NCBI GenBank assembly: GCA_022457155.1
Contig: JAJGOT010000506.1
Span: 540,001 to 604,000 of the forward strand
DNA length: 64,000 nt
Reading direction: 5' to 3'
DNA from: Cladopsammia gracilis
Taxonomy: Eukaryota > Cnidaria > Anthozoa > Scleractinia > Dendrophylliidae
In this document: positions 24,301 to 29,021 of the stretch, one piece after another
Numbering within the stretch: position 1 is the first letter of the stretch
How the letters are laid out: the number at the start of each line of letters is the position of its first letter
Translations under genes and position numbers: made by a program
The notes under the pieces: model-generated
Database searches by the model: none
What the model was told of the DNA's origin: nothing
What the model saw: only the letters and a program-made list of their open reading frames with translations

Positions 24301-25639
24301 GCTAGCACACCAATTAGCAATTCTAGATAATACTGTGGTGTCTTCGCTCAAAGATCTTGCTGCTTGCTTAAATATCTCGCAATAGTCTAGACATAGAGAA
24401 CATGTAGAGTCCATGTTTCGTTTACATAGTCGACAAAATACACATATGGAAACAACCTGTAGTGAATATCAATTGCTTATTCAAAGCATTCTAGAATTTA
24501 CTTGACAACAAGGAAATTTAGCTTGTAGTCGCGAGGGAAATTTTGCAAATTAATTTGGTTTGTAGCATAAAATTGAGAAAAAATGTTTTGCATGAAACTT
24601 ATATATACTTTCCATCTTGTGTTTACAATAGGTTTGCAGCGACATCAATTTATATTTATTTATTGATAATTCACGGAAATCTATCAAGAAGGGAATAAAA
24701 TATTATTTTATGGCACCCTTCATAAACAATAATCTACTGTGGGCTACCATAAAAGAAAGAACGCAACAGCCTGTCGGATAAATCGTTGCTCGAGCATTTT
24801 TATGACTTATTTTTATCGAAGGGGTTTTGGAAATAAGTCTAGATCTTATCAAGTGTTTTGGTCTGAAATGAATCCATGTGTGTTAAAAACAGAAGTTTAA
24901 GTGTTTGGTTTTGGTATTAAATAATTTAACAATTCTATAACTTGACAGGAAAGATGATCCGTTGATGGGCTCCTGTCCGTGCATATTTTAAATTTCAATC
25001 TGTTTATTTGAAGGTACCATCTCATGTGTAGATGCTGGGAAGAAAACCCTGAGTTCCGCCCTCATTTTGAACATCTGAGGCAGAAAATGGAATCGTATAT
25101 TGAAACAGAGGTGTGGTTTTTTTTAATTTGACAAGTTAATTGGTCAGAAAAATATAATGAAAAAGATCTATTTAGAGTGACCTCCCGAGAGTGGTCTTGC
25201 ATTTGAGTTTGATTTTTATTTGTACCAAATCCATAATTAAAAAAATGAACATAATAAGAAAAGATGGGCAAAAAAATGGAATTACAAAAATCTTAATCGA
25301 AACAAATTTTGTCAGCTGTAGTAAAATGATGTCATCATTATAATTACATTTCAGATGTATCTGGGCGTGATGGACATGGCAAAGTATAATGCAGCCAAAT
25401 ACTCAAAGGTTGAAGACATTGGAGCTGAAGAAAGACCACACGAAAAAGCAGCTGCAGCAAGCAAAAAGCCAATTCCACCACCTAGGAAGATTAGTGGTAG
25501 TGTTCGACATACGTGTTCTTCAGGTTCAAAGCCAACTCCACCACCGAGAAAGAATAGTGGCAGTGTTCGACAGTCCTGTTCTTCAGGTTCAAAGTCAATT
25601 CCACCACCTAGAAAGCATAGTGCCACTGTTCGAATGTAG
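2..25639 (+). CDS. Receptor tyrosine kinase with SRCR, MAM and Ig ectodomain (5'-partial, 21 exons)
   Basis: Predicted single-pass receptor tyrosine kinase: the ectodomain would bind an unknown ligand and the cytoplasmic kinase would phosphorylate tyrosines. Exons (listed separately) join to 3855 bases, exactly 1285 codons including TAG, from a first codon already inside SRCR 1; signal peptide and any further N-terminal domains lie before the window. Order: SRCR (6 Cys), SRCR (6 Cys), MAM, five Ig domains, one transmembrane helix, a basic KRRMK stop-transfer, then a kinase with all key motifs seen (GTGSFG loop, VAAK lysine, alpha-C Glu in [23 protein letters not shown]). Ectodomain modules end mostly in phase 1, as expected for shuffled extracellular modules. 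The kinase resembles the FGFR/VEGFR/KIT-like group by its motifs; no orthologue is claimed. Introns contain many transposon relatives. Exon joins are inferred from splice consensus, phase and domain continuity, without transcript data. Confidence 0.88.
261..507. repeat. Tandem duplication of the SRCR1 exon tail and intron start
   Basis: About 122 bases holding the last 40 bases of the SRCR1 exon, its donor and the start of the intron (about 261-383) are repeated at about 382-507. The second copy keeps a donor-like gtatgg and the DAGVICK-type coding remnant with changes, but lacks the rest of the domain, so it is a dead partial exon copy. Confidence 0.85.
624..1634 (-). mobile_element. Tc1/mariner-superfamily element, internally deleted
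   Basis: A 1011-bp element with 24-bp terminal inverted repeats (CAGGGTGTTTCAAAAGTTCG plus TTCC) is flanked on both sides by TA (622-623 and 1635-1636), the Tc1/mariner target duplication. It carries transposase remnants on the minus strand and lies in the intron between the two SRCR exons. Confidence 0.92.
746..1345 (-). pseudogene. Tc1/mariner transposase remnant
   Basis: Two minus-strand pieces remain. 1094-1345 encodes an N-terminal helix-turn-helix region (residues such as [19 protein letters not shown] and a KPRSGRPS linker). 746-1066 encodes the C-terminal DDE region with [11 protein letters not shown] (second catalytic Asp) and [15 protein letters not shown]. The block between them, with the first catalytic Asp, is missing, and the usual Glu of the PIENLW motif is Lys (PIKNIW). 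Size and lesions mean no active enzyme. Confidence 0.9.
1705..1925. repeat. Degenerate GGAGTTA/TAACTCC minisatellite
   Basis: Short units such as GGAGTTAAATTAACTCC recur on both strands with changing spacing, giving many small palindromes. It lies inside the SRCR1-SRCR2 intron and is non-coding. Confidence 0.6.
2330..2683 (+). CDS. RTK exon: SRCR domain 2
   Basis: Complete group A SRCR domain. After acceptor ttccgacag the protein reads [11 protein letters not shown], then [30 protein letters not shown], a VNC, AAC, DCDH and VVCL, six cysteines. Phase 1 in and phase 1 out (AAG G before gtgagt). It is clearly related to, but not a recent copy of, SRCR 1. Confidence 0.92.
3813..3950 (+). CDS. 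RTK exon: MAM domain, part 1
   Basis: Encodes [19 protein letters not shown] and onward to RDHTSGQG, the N-terminal third of a MAM domain (the ASCNFD...CGW signature). The acceptor is taken at cggaag because it alone keeps phase 1 with the SRCR2 exon. The exon ends in phase 1 before gtaagc. Confidence 0.87.
4521..4678. repeat. Two-copy ~86-bp tandem duplication
   Basis: The stretch beginning gaggcgtatctgatacaagt and ending cagagccgggcga occurs twice in a row with few changes. Intronic, non-coding. Confidence 0.8.
5039..5277 (+). CDS. RTK exon: MAM domain, part 2
   Basis: Starts after acceptor cattgcag with [12 protein letters not shown], the typical MAM second block, and continues through [17 protein letters not shown] (core strand) to WYKATVPL and GTYK. 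Phase 1 in, phase 0 out at gtattt. Confidence 0.9.
5524..5629 (+). CDS. RTK exon: MAM domain, part 3
   Basis: After acceptor ctctttcag: [19 protein letters not shown] followed by VEFQENTVC. The D(I/V)AVDDV block and closing Cys are the C-terminal end of a MAM domain, so the domain is complete over three exons. Phase 0 in, phase 1 out at gtaaag. Confidence 0.9.
5630..6553. other. Intron stretch without recognised content
   Basis: First part of the 3.9-kb intron between the MAM and Ig1 exons. No coding domain, transposon end or RNA gene was recognised here. Confidence 0.5.
6555..6912. mobile_element. Non-autonomous DNA element filled with GTCTCGG units
   Basis: Terminal inverted repeats of about 17 bp (AGGGGTGGCGAATGGTA on the left, the complement of TAGGGGTGGCGGATGGTA on the right) are flanked by CCCTT on both sides. 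The interior is largely a degenerate array of GTCTCGG units. No coding capacity. Confidence 0.72.
7055..7076 (+). repeat. G22 homopolymer
   Basis: An uninterrupted run of about 22 G preceded by a T-rich tract. Run length in the assembly may be inexact. Confidence 0.85.
7340..8625 (-). mobile_element. Interspersed repeat, inverted copy of the one at 12897-14165
   Basis: Read on the minus strand this matches 12897-14165 over most of its length. Shared landmarks are the gcgggcgcgcgtgtgcc end, the acgcgttttgcttttaaac stretch, the gacggtcgcgtaat stretch and the gttaagcttaacct-like end. It is interrupted by a palindromic element (7486-7921). Superfamily not recognised; no protein domain seen. Confidence 0.75.
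7486..7921. mobile_element. Palindromic MITE nested in the 7340-8625 repeat
   Basis: Long imperfect inverted repeats: the left end AAGTGCCTATCATCCC and the right end GGTGATAGGCACTT are complementary, and the arms continue through gaatagttgaatgg and gttagtgagttatag to a gacgtca core. The copy of the host repeat at 12897-14165 lacks it, giving the empty site. A relative lies at 21425-21858. Confidence 0.8.
9333..9511. mobile_element. Short MITE ending 40 bp before the Ig1 exon
   Basis: Inverted ends (ATAGAGTGTTTTCACGTGA left; its complement with a small insertion on the right) enclose CGGCGGCC/GGCCGCC blocks and two direct copies of tggtgtcccaaa. TA-like flanks. A short non-coding DNA element just upstream of the Ig1 acceptor. 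Confidence 0.82.
9552..9821 (+). CDS. RTK exon: Ig domain 1
   Basis: I-set immunoglobulin domain: B-strand Cys in LELTCKVSN, Trp in VKWKKNG, and [15 protein letters not shown] carrying the F-strand Cys. Phase 1 both ends (acceptor cttttag, donor gtagga). It is the founder-like relative of Ig3-Ig5, with which it shares most residues. Confidence 0.92.
10177..10461 (+). CDS. RTK exon: Ig domain 2
   Basis: Ig domain of a different type from its neighbours: [11 protein letters not shown] (B-strand Cys), LSWSVED (Trp) and [14 protein letters not shown] (F-strand Cys). Phase 1 both ends (acceptor gattag, donor gtatgc). Confidence 0.92.
10931..11203 (+). CDS. RTK exon: Ig domain 3
   Basis: I-set Ig domain on a 273-base symmetric phase 1 exon, acceptor gataatag, donor gtagga. 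Protein begins [13 protein letters not shown]. It differs from Ig4 mainly in the loop [12 protein letters not shown], where Ig4 has [12 protein letters not shown]. Flanking intron sequence is also shared with Ig4, so the duplication unit included introns. Confidence 0.93.
12243..12515 (+). CDS. RTK exon: Ig domain 4
   Basis: 273-base symmetric phase 1 Ig exon with a strong pyrimidine tract (cactgttctattttgattatag). By eye it differs from the Ig5 exon at only three bases, of which one changes the protein. The about 130 bases after its donor match those after Ig3. Confidence 0.93.
12897..14165 (+). mobile_element. 1.27-kb interspersed repeat inserted at the Ig5 acceptor
   Basis: The sequence before it (to about 12896) matches the pyrimidine tracts preceding Ig3 and Ig4 up to ttctattttgat; the sequence after it resumes within about 12 bases of the Ig5 exon. 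An inverted relative is at 7340-8625. GC-rich at its left end, AT-rich elsewhere, with no terminal inverted repeat or protein domain that I could identify. Confidence 0.8.
14178..14450 (+). CDS. RTK exon: Ig domain 5
   Basis: 273-base symmetric phase 1 Ig exon almost identical to Ig4 (KADE in place of KADK). Its acceptor AG is kept (ttaatag), but the normal upstream pyrimidine tract has been displaced by the 12897-14165 insertion, so use of this exon may be weak or alternative. Confidence 0.85.
14598..14702 (+). CDS. RTK exon: transmembrane helix
   Basis: After acceptor aatatacag: EDEKTHELK, then about 20 hydrophobic residues (from YIVGPIAAV to VICCYIC), then the basic stop-transfer KRRMK. 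This orients the Ig side outward and the kinase inward. Phase 1 both ends (donor gtacaa). Confidence 0.9.
14703..15469. other. Intron stretch without recognised content
   Basis: AT-rich intron after the transmembrane exon. No domain, element end or RNA gene recognised. Confidence 0.5.
15470..15712 (-). repeat. Interspersed repeat, inverted relative of 32398-32720
   Basis: Its minus strand begins aaaggggctatgtcaccta, like the plus strand at 32402 (aaaggggctgttatatgtca). Both go on to a tggatgaaaatggat-type block. Family unknown. Confidence 0.65.
15903..15912 (+). CDS. RTK exon: candidate 10-nt juxtamembrane microexon
   Basis: The transmembrane exon ends in phase 1, but the next kinase exon (16670) needs a phase 2 donor. 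The ten bases CCAAGGCCTT lie between a T-rich tract plus aacag and a full gtaagt donor, enter in phase 1 and leave in phase 2, giving AKAF in the juxtamembrane region. With it the whole coding sequence is a multiple of three. I found no other fitting exon in the 2-kb interval. Inference; needs RNA support. Confidence 0.58.
16670..16872 (+). CDS. RTK exon: juxtamembrane and kinase N-lobe start
   Basis: [18 protein letters not shown], then [11 protein letters not shown], the glycine-rich loop [13 protein letters not shown] and the ATP-binding lysine in MPVAAKCF. Acceptor cttttatag, donor gtaagc, ends in phase 1. Confidence 0.9.
16905..17275. mobile_element. Cluster of palindromes, MITE-like
   Basis: Three hairpins: 16951-16998 and 17018-17052, both built on AATGGTGCAATTTATTTCC and its complement, and a larger one at 17132-17273 centred on gcgctatcgcgc with gtgatttcaaatcaaa arms. 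The outer arms end ggtaattga/tcaattacc. Intronic, non-coding. Confidence 0.72.
17570..17838. repeat. Three ~91-bp tandem units
   Basis: Units start ccgcacccccggtctgaat and end tactacgctagctatcaga. The unit end matches the sequence just before the kinase exon at 18585 (gctagctatcagaatgtactcc), so the units arose from the intron's own 3' end. Confidence 0.8.
17838..18532. mobile_element. Palindromic hAT-like element with a nested MITE
   Basis: Arms of about 200-240 bp at 17838-18078 and 18339-18532 are inverted copies (ends ACAGGGCACCC and ACAGGGAACCC), flanked by the 8-bp duplication GAATACTA (17830-17837 and 18533-18540), as in hAT elements. A second element sits at 18084-18330 near the centre. 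The right end is about 50 bp from a kinase exon. Confidence 0.8.
18084..18330. mobile_element. Mutator-type MITE, copy A (poly-G subtermini)
   Basis: Inverted ends GGGACGAACCATTTAAT / ATTAAATGGTCCGTCCC, each followed inward by a G run (18 G left, 16 C right). Flanks TAATGGAAA and TAATGGAAT give an imperfect ~9-bp duplication. Same family as 26970-27189, in the opposite orientation. Confidence 0.82.
18585..18707 (+). CDS. RTK exon: kinase alpha-C helix
   Basis: Acceptor aaattgcag; protein [19 protein letters not shown], where the Glu of TREIE should pair with the VAAK lysine, then [14 protein letters not shown]. Phase 1 both ends (donor gtaaat). Confidence 0.9.
18890..19192. repeat. Two-copy ~150-bp tandem duplication
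   Basis: The block starting gcttttgcttattagagttt and ending cgacttttctga is present twice (break near 19043) with small differences. Intronic. Confidence 0.8.
19337..19521 (+). CDS. RTK exon: kinase hinge and alpha-E
   Basis: [20 protein letters not shown] (hinge and alpha-D, FGFR-like), a short insert [17 protein letters not shown], then [19 protein letters not shown]. Phase 1 in (acceptor cttacag), phase 0 out at gtaggt; the next exon continues [10 protein letters not shown]. Confidence 0.92.
19541..20062 (-). mobile_element. 5'-truncated LINE, 3' end with AACAT tail
   Basis: On the minus strand the 3' end of a non-LTR retrotransposon: [20 protein letters not shown], then [19 protein letters not shown], a stop, aataaagt and an (ATGTT)n tail. 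Same family as 33057-33852. It sits about 20 bp downstream of a kinase exon donor. Clade by resemblance only (CR1/L2-like C-terminus). Confidence 0.85.
20189..20583. repeat. Four ~101-bp tandem units
   Basis: Units read ggtatatggttgtgcgcatg, gtaaggtactggcca, ggggatggtgtagtgtgctt and gttgcctctgttag in order, four times, with the first and last copies more diverged. Intronic minisatellite. Confidence 0.9.
20742..20861 (+). CDS. RTK exon: kinase catalytic loop and DFG
   Basis: [20 protein letters not shown] and [10 protein letters not shown]: catalytic Asp in HRDLAARN (the tyrosine-kinase AARN form), Mg-binding DFG and the start of the activation loop, with candidate autophosphorylation Tyr in LAYQ and FKYGH. 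Phase 0 both ends. Confidence 0.95.
21153..21229 (+). CDS. RTK exon: activation loop end and APE
   Basis: [19 protein letters not shown] to IKSDV; the P+1 loop PIKWTAPE is typical of tyrosine kinases. Phase 0 in; the donor gtatgt splits the Val codon (phase 2), letting the next exon read WSYG. Confidence 0.92.
21292..21357. repeat. Perfect 25-bp stem, 16-nt loop inverted repeat
   Basis: The arm ACTCATCAAGTCAATAACAT (plus CAAT) at 21292-21316 is exactly complementary to 21333-21357. Located 60 bp after a kinase exon donor. Confidence 0.92.
21425..21858. mobile_element. Palindromic MITE, relative of 7486-7921
   Basis: Inverted arms share gtgaaatatttcttgtt, gttagtgagttatagag and gctaattagatgacgtca with the element at 7486-7921. 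Intronic, non-coding. Confidence 0.8.
22616..22656 (+). CDS. RTK exon: kinase WSYG motif (41 nt)
   Basis: After acceptor ttgtttcag: [14 protein letters not shown], the alpha-F region with the invariant Asp just upstream in SDV. Phase 2 in, phase 1 out at gtaagc. Confidence 0.93.
22805..22824 (+). repeat. G20 homopolymer
   Basis: Uninterrupted G run in the intron after the WSYG exon; no inverted-repeat ends recognised around it. Confidence 0.85.
23335..24061. mobile_element. TTAA-ended non-autonomous element (727 bp)
   Basis: Exact 21-bp terminal inverted repeats TTAAGGTTACAGTGTACCTT(C) at 23335-23355 and 24041-24061, with TTAA at both tips. Inside is another inverted pair around acgtgtcggcgaattt/aaatcgccgacacgt. 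No transposase. TTAA is the piggyBac target, but the superfamily is uncertain. Confidence 0.8.
24162..24258 (+). CDS. RTK exon: kinase C-lobe
   Basis: [20 protein letters not shown] and [12 protein letters not shown]. The (G)GIPYP and GYRMPKP blocks are standard tyrosine-kinase C-lobe signatures. Phase 1 in, phase 2 out at gtaagt. Confidence 0.93.
25014..25110 (+). CDS. RTK exon: kinase C-lobe end
   Basis: [20 protein letters not shown] and onward to IETE. The C-W-x-x-x-P-x-x-R-P motif marks the end of a tyrosine kinase domain. Phase 2 in, phase 0 out at gtgtgg. Confidence 0.93.
25355..25639 (+). CDS. RTK last exon: proline-rich repeated tail
   Basis: Starts after acceptor cattttcag with [18 protein letters not shown] and ends at TAG. 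The tail has three 21-residue repeats (63-base DNA repeats), each with PPPRK and S-G/A-S/T-VR. In repeats 1 and 2, KPIPPPRK and KPTPPPRK fit the class II SH3 ligand PxxPxR; repeat 3 (KSIPPPRK) lacks the first Pro. Tyr residues in MYLG and KYNAAKYSK are possible docking sites. Confidence 0.92.
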   Translation: MYLGVMDMAKYNAAKYSKVEDIGAEERPHEKAAAASKKPIPPPRKISGSVRHTCSSGSKPTPPPRKNSGSVRQSCSSGSKSIPPPRKHSATVRM

Positions 25640-25974
25640 AGCAATCAAATCATCTACAGCATCAAACAGAGTTGTGGCTTATTAAAAAAAAAACTATTAA
25701 GAACATATTGAAGTGACGTTTCGTCTAAAACCTGACCGATCGATAGATTTCTTCCATTTTCTGTGTAAAAGTACAGTCAGACATTATAAATGTATAGAAG
25801 AGCTTCTGACAAGACAGGTTTTCCTGTTTTTATAAATTGTTATTCTTCCAAACTAACCTGAAATTAGAAGAAACTTGACTATTATTCTTGATTGCATTTT
25901 TTATTTTAGAGCAGTAAGGTTAAGCTATTTAAATTTAGATTGGTGTATATGAATGAGCGTTCTCTTTTTTCTCT

Positions 25975-26321
25975 TAAAGGGACACTGTTTATTTCCACTT
26001 TATATCGCTAAATTCCAACAAATCACAACTTTGACTTAGTTGGATAAAAAGATTCTGTAGAGCAAAACAAAAGCAGTAGTTTGGAGATAAAGTGTAGGAT
26101 TGCAAGGATTGAAGTGGATTATACAGTTCATGAAATTTGATTTCTTAACCGCCTGTCAATAAATCAAACTTGCCATTCTTGTGAAATTTTAACTTTTCTA
26201 GCTGTTTTTTTTTTTGTCTGTTTAGTTTATATTTCTTTGCTTCTATCACTTTTGGCGATGGTTTCTGTCATAATCATAAAAACACAATATTTCAGCCGGG
26301 ACAGTGTCCCTTCCCTTTAAG
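25975..26321. mobile_element. Short inverted-end element downstream of the RTK stop
   Basis: The left end TTAAAGGGACACTGT and the right end ACAGTGTCCCTTCCCTTTAA are inverted, the latter with a small duplication. It spans the likely 3' UTR of the RTK gene and includes the clearest AATAAA downstream of the stop. Confidence 0.65.
26158..26163 (+). promoter_or_regulatory. Candidate poly(A) signal AATAAA for the RTK gene
   Basis: First exact AATAAA after the TAG at 25639, about 520 bp downstream and inside the element at 25975-26321. A weaker ATTAAA at 25681 and another AATAAA near 26591 are alternatives. Confidence 0.45.
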
Positions 26322-26799
26322 TCGGACATAGGTCAGTGGTTTCATGAAATGTAATAAAAATACCAGTACCATCAATAGGGCTTCACTTGTGTGGTTTTGT
26401 AATTTTGTTTGCTGCTTAGTAACCGTCTTTTCCGAATTTTTGGCAGTAAAGCTGAATGCTAACGAAATTTCAGAATTTATGGGCCACACATTTGGCTGAG
26501 TAGAAGCATGCCAATTTAGGTAAAGAATCGTAAAATAAAAAAAAATTATATGAAAGTTTTTCATTCCCATGTACAGAATATAGTAATAGTAATAAACAAT
26601 TTGGAAGCCGTATTTTGTAATGTTTGGGCTTTATACAGTTTATATTTTAATGTAAAAATCCTCACATAGAAGAAAATAGTTTTATTGTGTCAGTTAAACA
26701 GAAAACCGAGAGACAAGTACGCGTAAAAATTAATCCATTTTCATGTTATCTCGGTTTTAAGTTTGGCATGAAACATTCCTTTTGTGCTACGCTGTCTAA

Positions 26800-26969
26800 A
26801 GCCTCGGTTTCCACTAGCGACATAAGCATAAGCAAAACATAAGAATTTGCGTCAAAAAGTAAAAACGAACAGTGACATAGGCGTAAGATTGATCCTTATA
26901 TGCTGACGCTTATACTCATGTCGGACCTGTTTTCACTCGCGCACGTAAGTGCTGCTATGTTTATGCTTA
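26800..26969. repeat. Interspersed repeat interrupted by a Mutator-type MITE
   Basis: The sequence around agcataagcaaaacataaga and gaatttgcgtcaaaaagtaa has a relative at 38980-39060 (gaattcgcgtcaagttaaaa). The MITE at 26970 inserted into it. Confidence 0.6.
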
Positions 26970-27189
26970 GGGACGGACCATTACTTTTTTTTTTTGGGGG
27001 GGGGGGGGGAGGTTGGGCAATTTCTTTGGAGCATGAATGTTTTTTTTTTCATCATCCCTATTTGCACGTGCTTTCTCGTGCACGATATTTTTCTCTCAAA
27101 TTTCTTCTGCAGGAATTGTTTTTGGTAATTGCCCAAACCCCCCCCCCCCCCCCCCCCCCCCCCCCATCAAAAATTAAATGGTCCGTCCC
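26970..27189. mobile_element. Mutator-type MITE, copy B, exact 9-bp duplication
   Basis: Inverted ends GGGACGGACCATT / AATGGTCCGTCCC are flanked by TTATGCTTA on both sides (26961-26969 and 27190-27198). Inward of the ends lie G14 and C28 runs. The inner sequence matches copy A (18084-18330) in reverse, including gcacgtgctttc and ttcttctgcaggaat. Confidence 0.9.
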
Positions 27190-27198
27190 TTATGCTTA

Positions 27199-27850
27199 TT
27201 TATGTCGATAGTAACATTTCGTGGAAGTCGCTTTTAGAACGAGAAATGTACATATACCACAGCTATTTTTCGCGCAACACGCTTGTAGAACGAGGAATAT
27301 CCATGTACTCCATTAACCTTTCGCGCAATACGCTTTTTTGAGAACGAGGAACATACATGTACTCCATTAATCTTTCGCGAAACTCGAGTTAAGAGCTAGG
27401 AATATCCATGTACTCCATTGACCTTTCGCGCAATACGCTTTTTTGAGAACGAGGAACATACATGTACTCCATTAATCTTTCGCGTTAAGAGCTAGTAATA
27501 TCCATGTACTCCATTAACCTTTCATGTAAGTCGCTTTTAGAACGAGGAACATACTGATCTACTTCCTTAATCTTTCGCGTAACTCGCGTTTAGAGTTAGG
27601 AATATCCATATACTCCATTAACCCTTTGTGTAACTCGCGTTCAGAACGAGGAACATACATTTTCACAGTCACCTCCAGTCTTTAGGTGTAACTCGCGTTT
27701 AGAACGATGAACACACATGTACTTCCCAGTCGGCCTTTCGCCCAACACACTTTTTAAAACGTGCAATATACATGTACTCCATTTATGTTTCGTTTCCTTG
27801 CTTCTAGAACGAGGAATACACATATTTTTCATTTATCGTTCGCTTAAATC
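27199..27850. repeat. Degenerate ~58-bp satellite array, about 11 units
   Basis: Repeating blocks of agaacgaggaacatacatgt, actccattaa and cctttcgcgcaa(t/c)acgctttt with variable unit length (units toward the right end more diverged). No coding sense. Confidence 0.85.
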
Positions 27851-28312
27851 GGTAGCAGCATGTCGGATTTCTAAGTGTCAGTAATGAGTTTTCGGATCGA
27901 CAACTCGGGCCTCTTGTCGTACGACAGCCCGTCAACAGGGCCTGTCAACCTGGTTGCCAGGGTCTCTCATCTGGCATGTGTTTCTAATGAGATGCAATTG
28001 TCGGTCGAGGGTCGTCTCATTTTGTGGCTTATCATCAATTAAAAAACCTGTGACTTTTTTTCTTTGTTTATTTTCTACTTTTGCTGTTTTATATCTTTTG
28101 TTTCCTTTGTTTTACGTCACTCGTGGGTTTGGCAGGTTTTTACACCGAGGTAAACCCCATTTTGTCGATCTGTACGTATGGTAATTTGATTCTTTTTAGT
28201 CGTATTACTGGTCGACAGTATTAGATATGGATGGAGAAAACTTGCAATGATCTTGGTAAAAGCCTTCAAGATAGGCTTGACAGGTGATCAAGACTATAGT
28301 CAACTGTAGACT

Positions 28313-28425
28313 GCGAGCCGTCTCTTATTTTTCTTTTAGTTAGTCGAGCGAGCACGCGCGATCAGCTGCGAAGCCGCAAGGCGCCCGCTCGACTCAGACT
28401 AAAAGAAAAATAAGAGACGGCTCGC
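28313..28425. mobile_element. Hairpin element with perfect 27-bp arms
   Basis: The arm GCGAGCCGTCTCTTATTTTT (continuing CTTTTAG) at 28313-28339 is exactly complementary to 28399-28425. The GC-rich centre (gagcacgcgcgatcagc) is itself partly palindromic. It lies between the RTK and CCDC59-like genes. Confidence 0.85.
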
Positions 28426-28903
28426 AATCTAAGTCAACTGCGGTTCAACAATAAAATCCGACGCAGTTAGACGAATAACATCTATTCTTTATATTCGAGT
28501 GTGCAACCGCCTGAAGAGCGGAGATGCCTCGAGAATTCTCGCGGCGCAAATACAAGATACGTAAGCAGATAAGAGGCATGAACTGATAACATAGATGGGC
28601 GCATGAAAATAATTCTCTAGCACCCAGAGCAATATAAACTGACTATCGCAAGAGGCTAAACTGAAGTAAGTGAATTGCTAATTTGAATTGCGAGCTCTGT
28701 CCTCAAGGTCATAAAGCTTAGGCATTCTTATACTTTTTGTTTAGTACTTATACTCATAGTATTATTTTATTTCCCAGTTTACATTCACGTTTTGGGTCCG
28801 TTTTGGGTTCTTTTACGGCTTTCACTTGTGCGAGAGGCCCTGGGAATGGGTGAGGTTGGAATGATGCGCCCGCAATCAAATGCGGCAACTTATAAAAATC
28901 AAA

Positions 28904-29021
28904 ATGGCGGACGTTGAAGGCAGAACGAACCATGCAAAGAAAACGACAAAATTTAAGGGTAAATCAAAAGCCCACTGGAGAAAACCACAGAATTTACTTA
29001 ATATAGGAAATAAGGAGAAAG
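28904..29021 (+). CDS. CCDC59-like exon 1
   Basis: ATG in the context aaaATGG (good initiation context); encodes MADVEGRTNHAKKTTKFKG to GNKEK and ends in phase 1 at gtgagc. Confidence 0.82.

Noticed and set aside
27199..27850. Possible array of small RNA genes
   Set aside because: Units are degenerate, vary in length and show no promoter or conserved stem; a satellite explains them.
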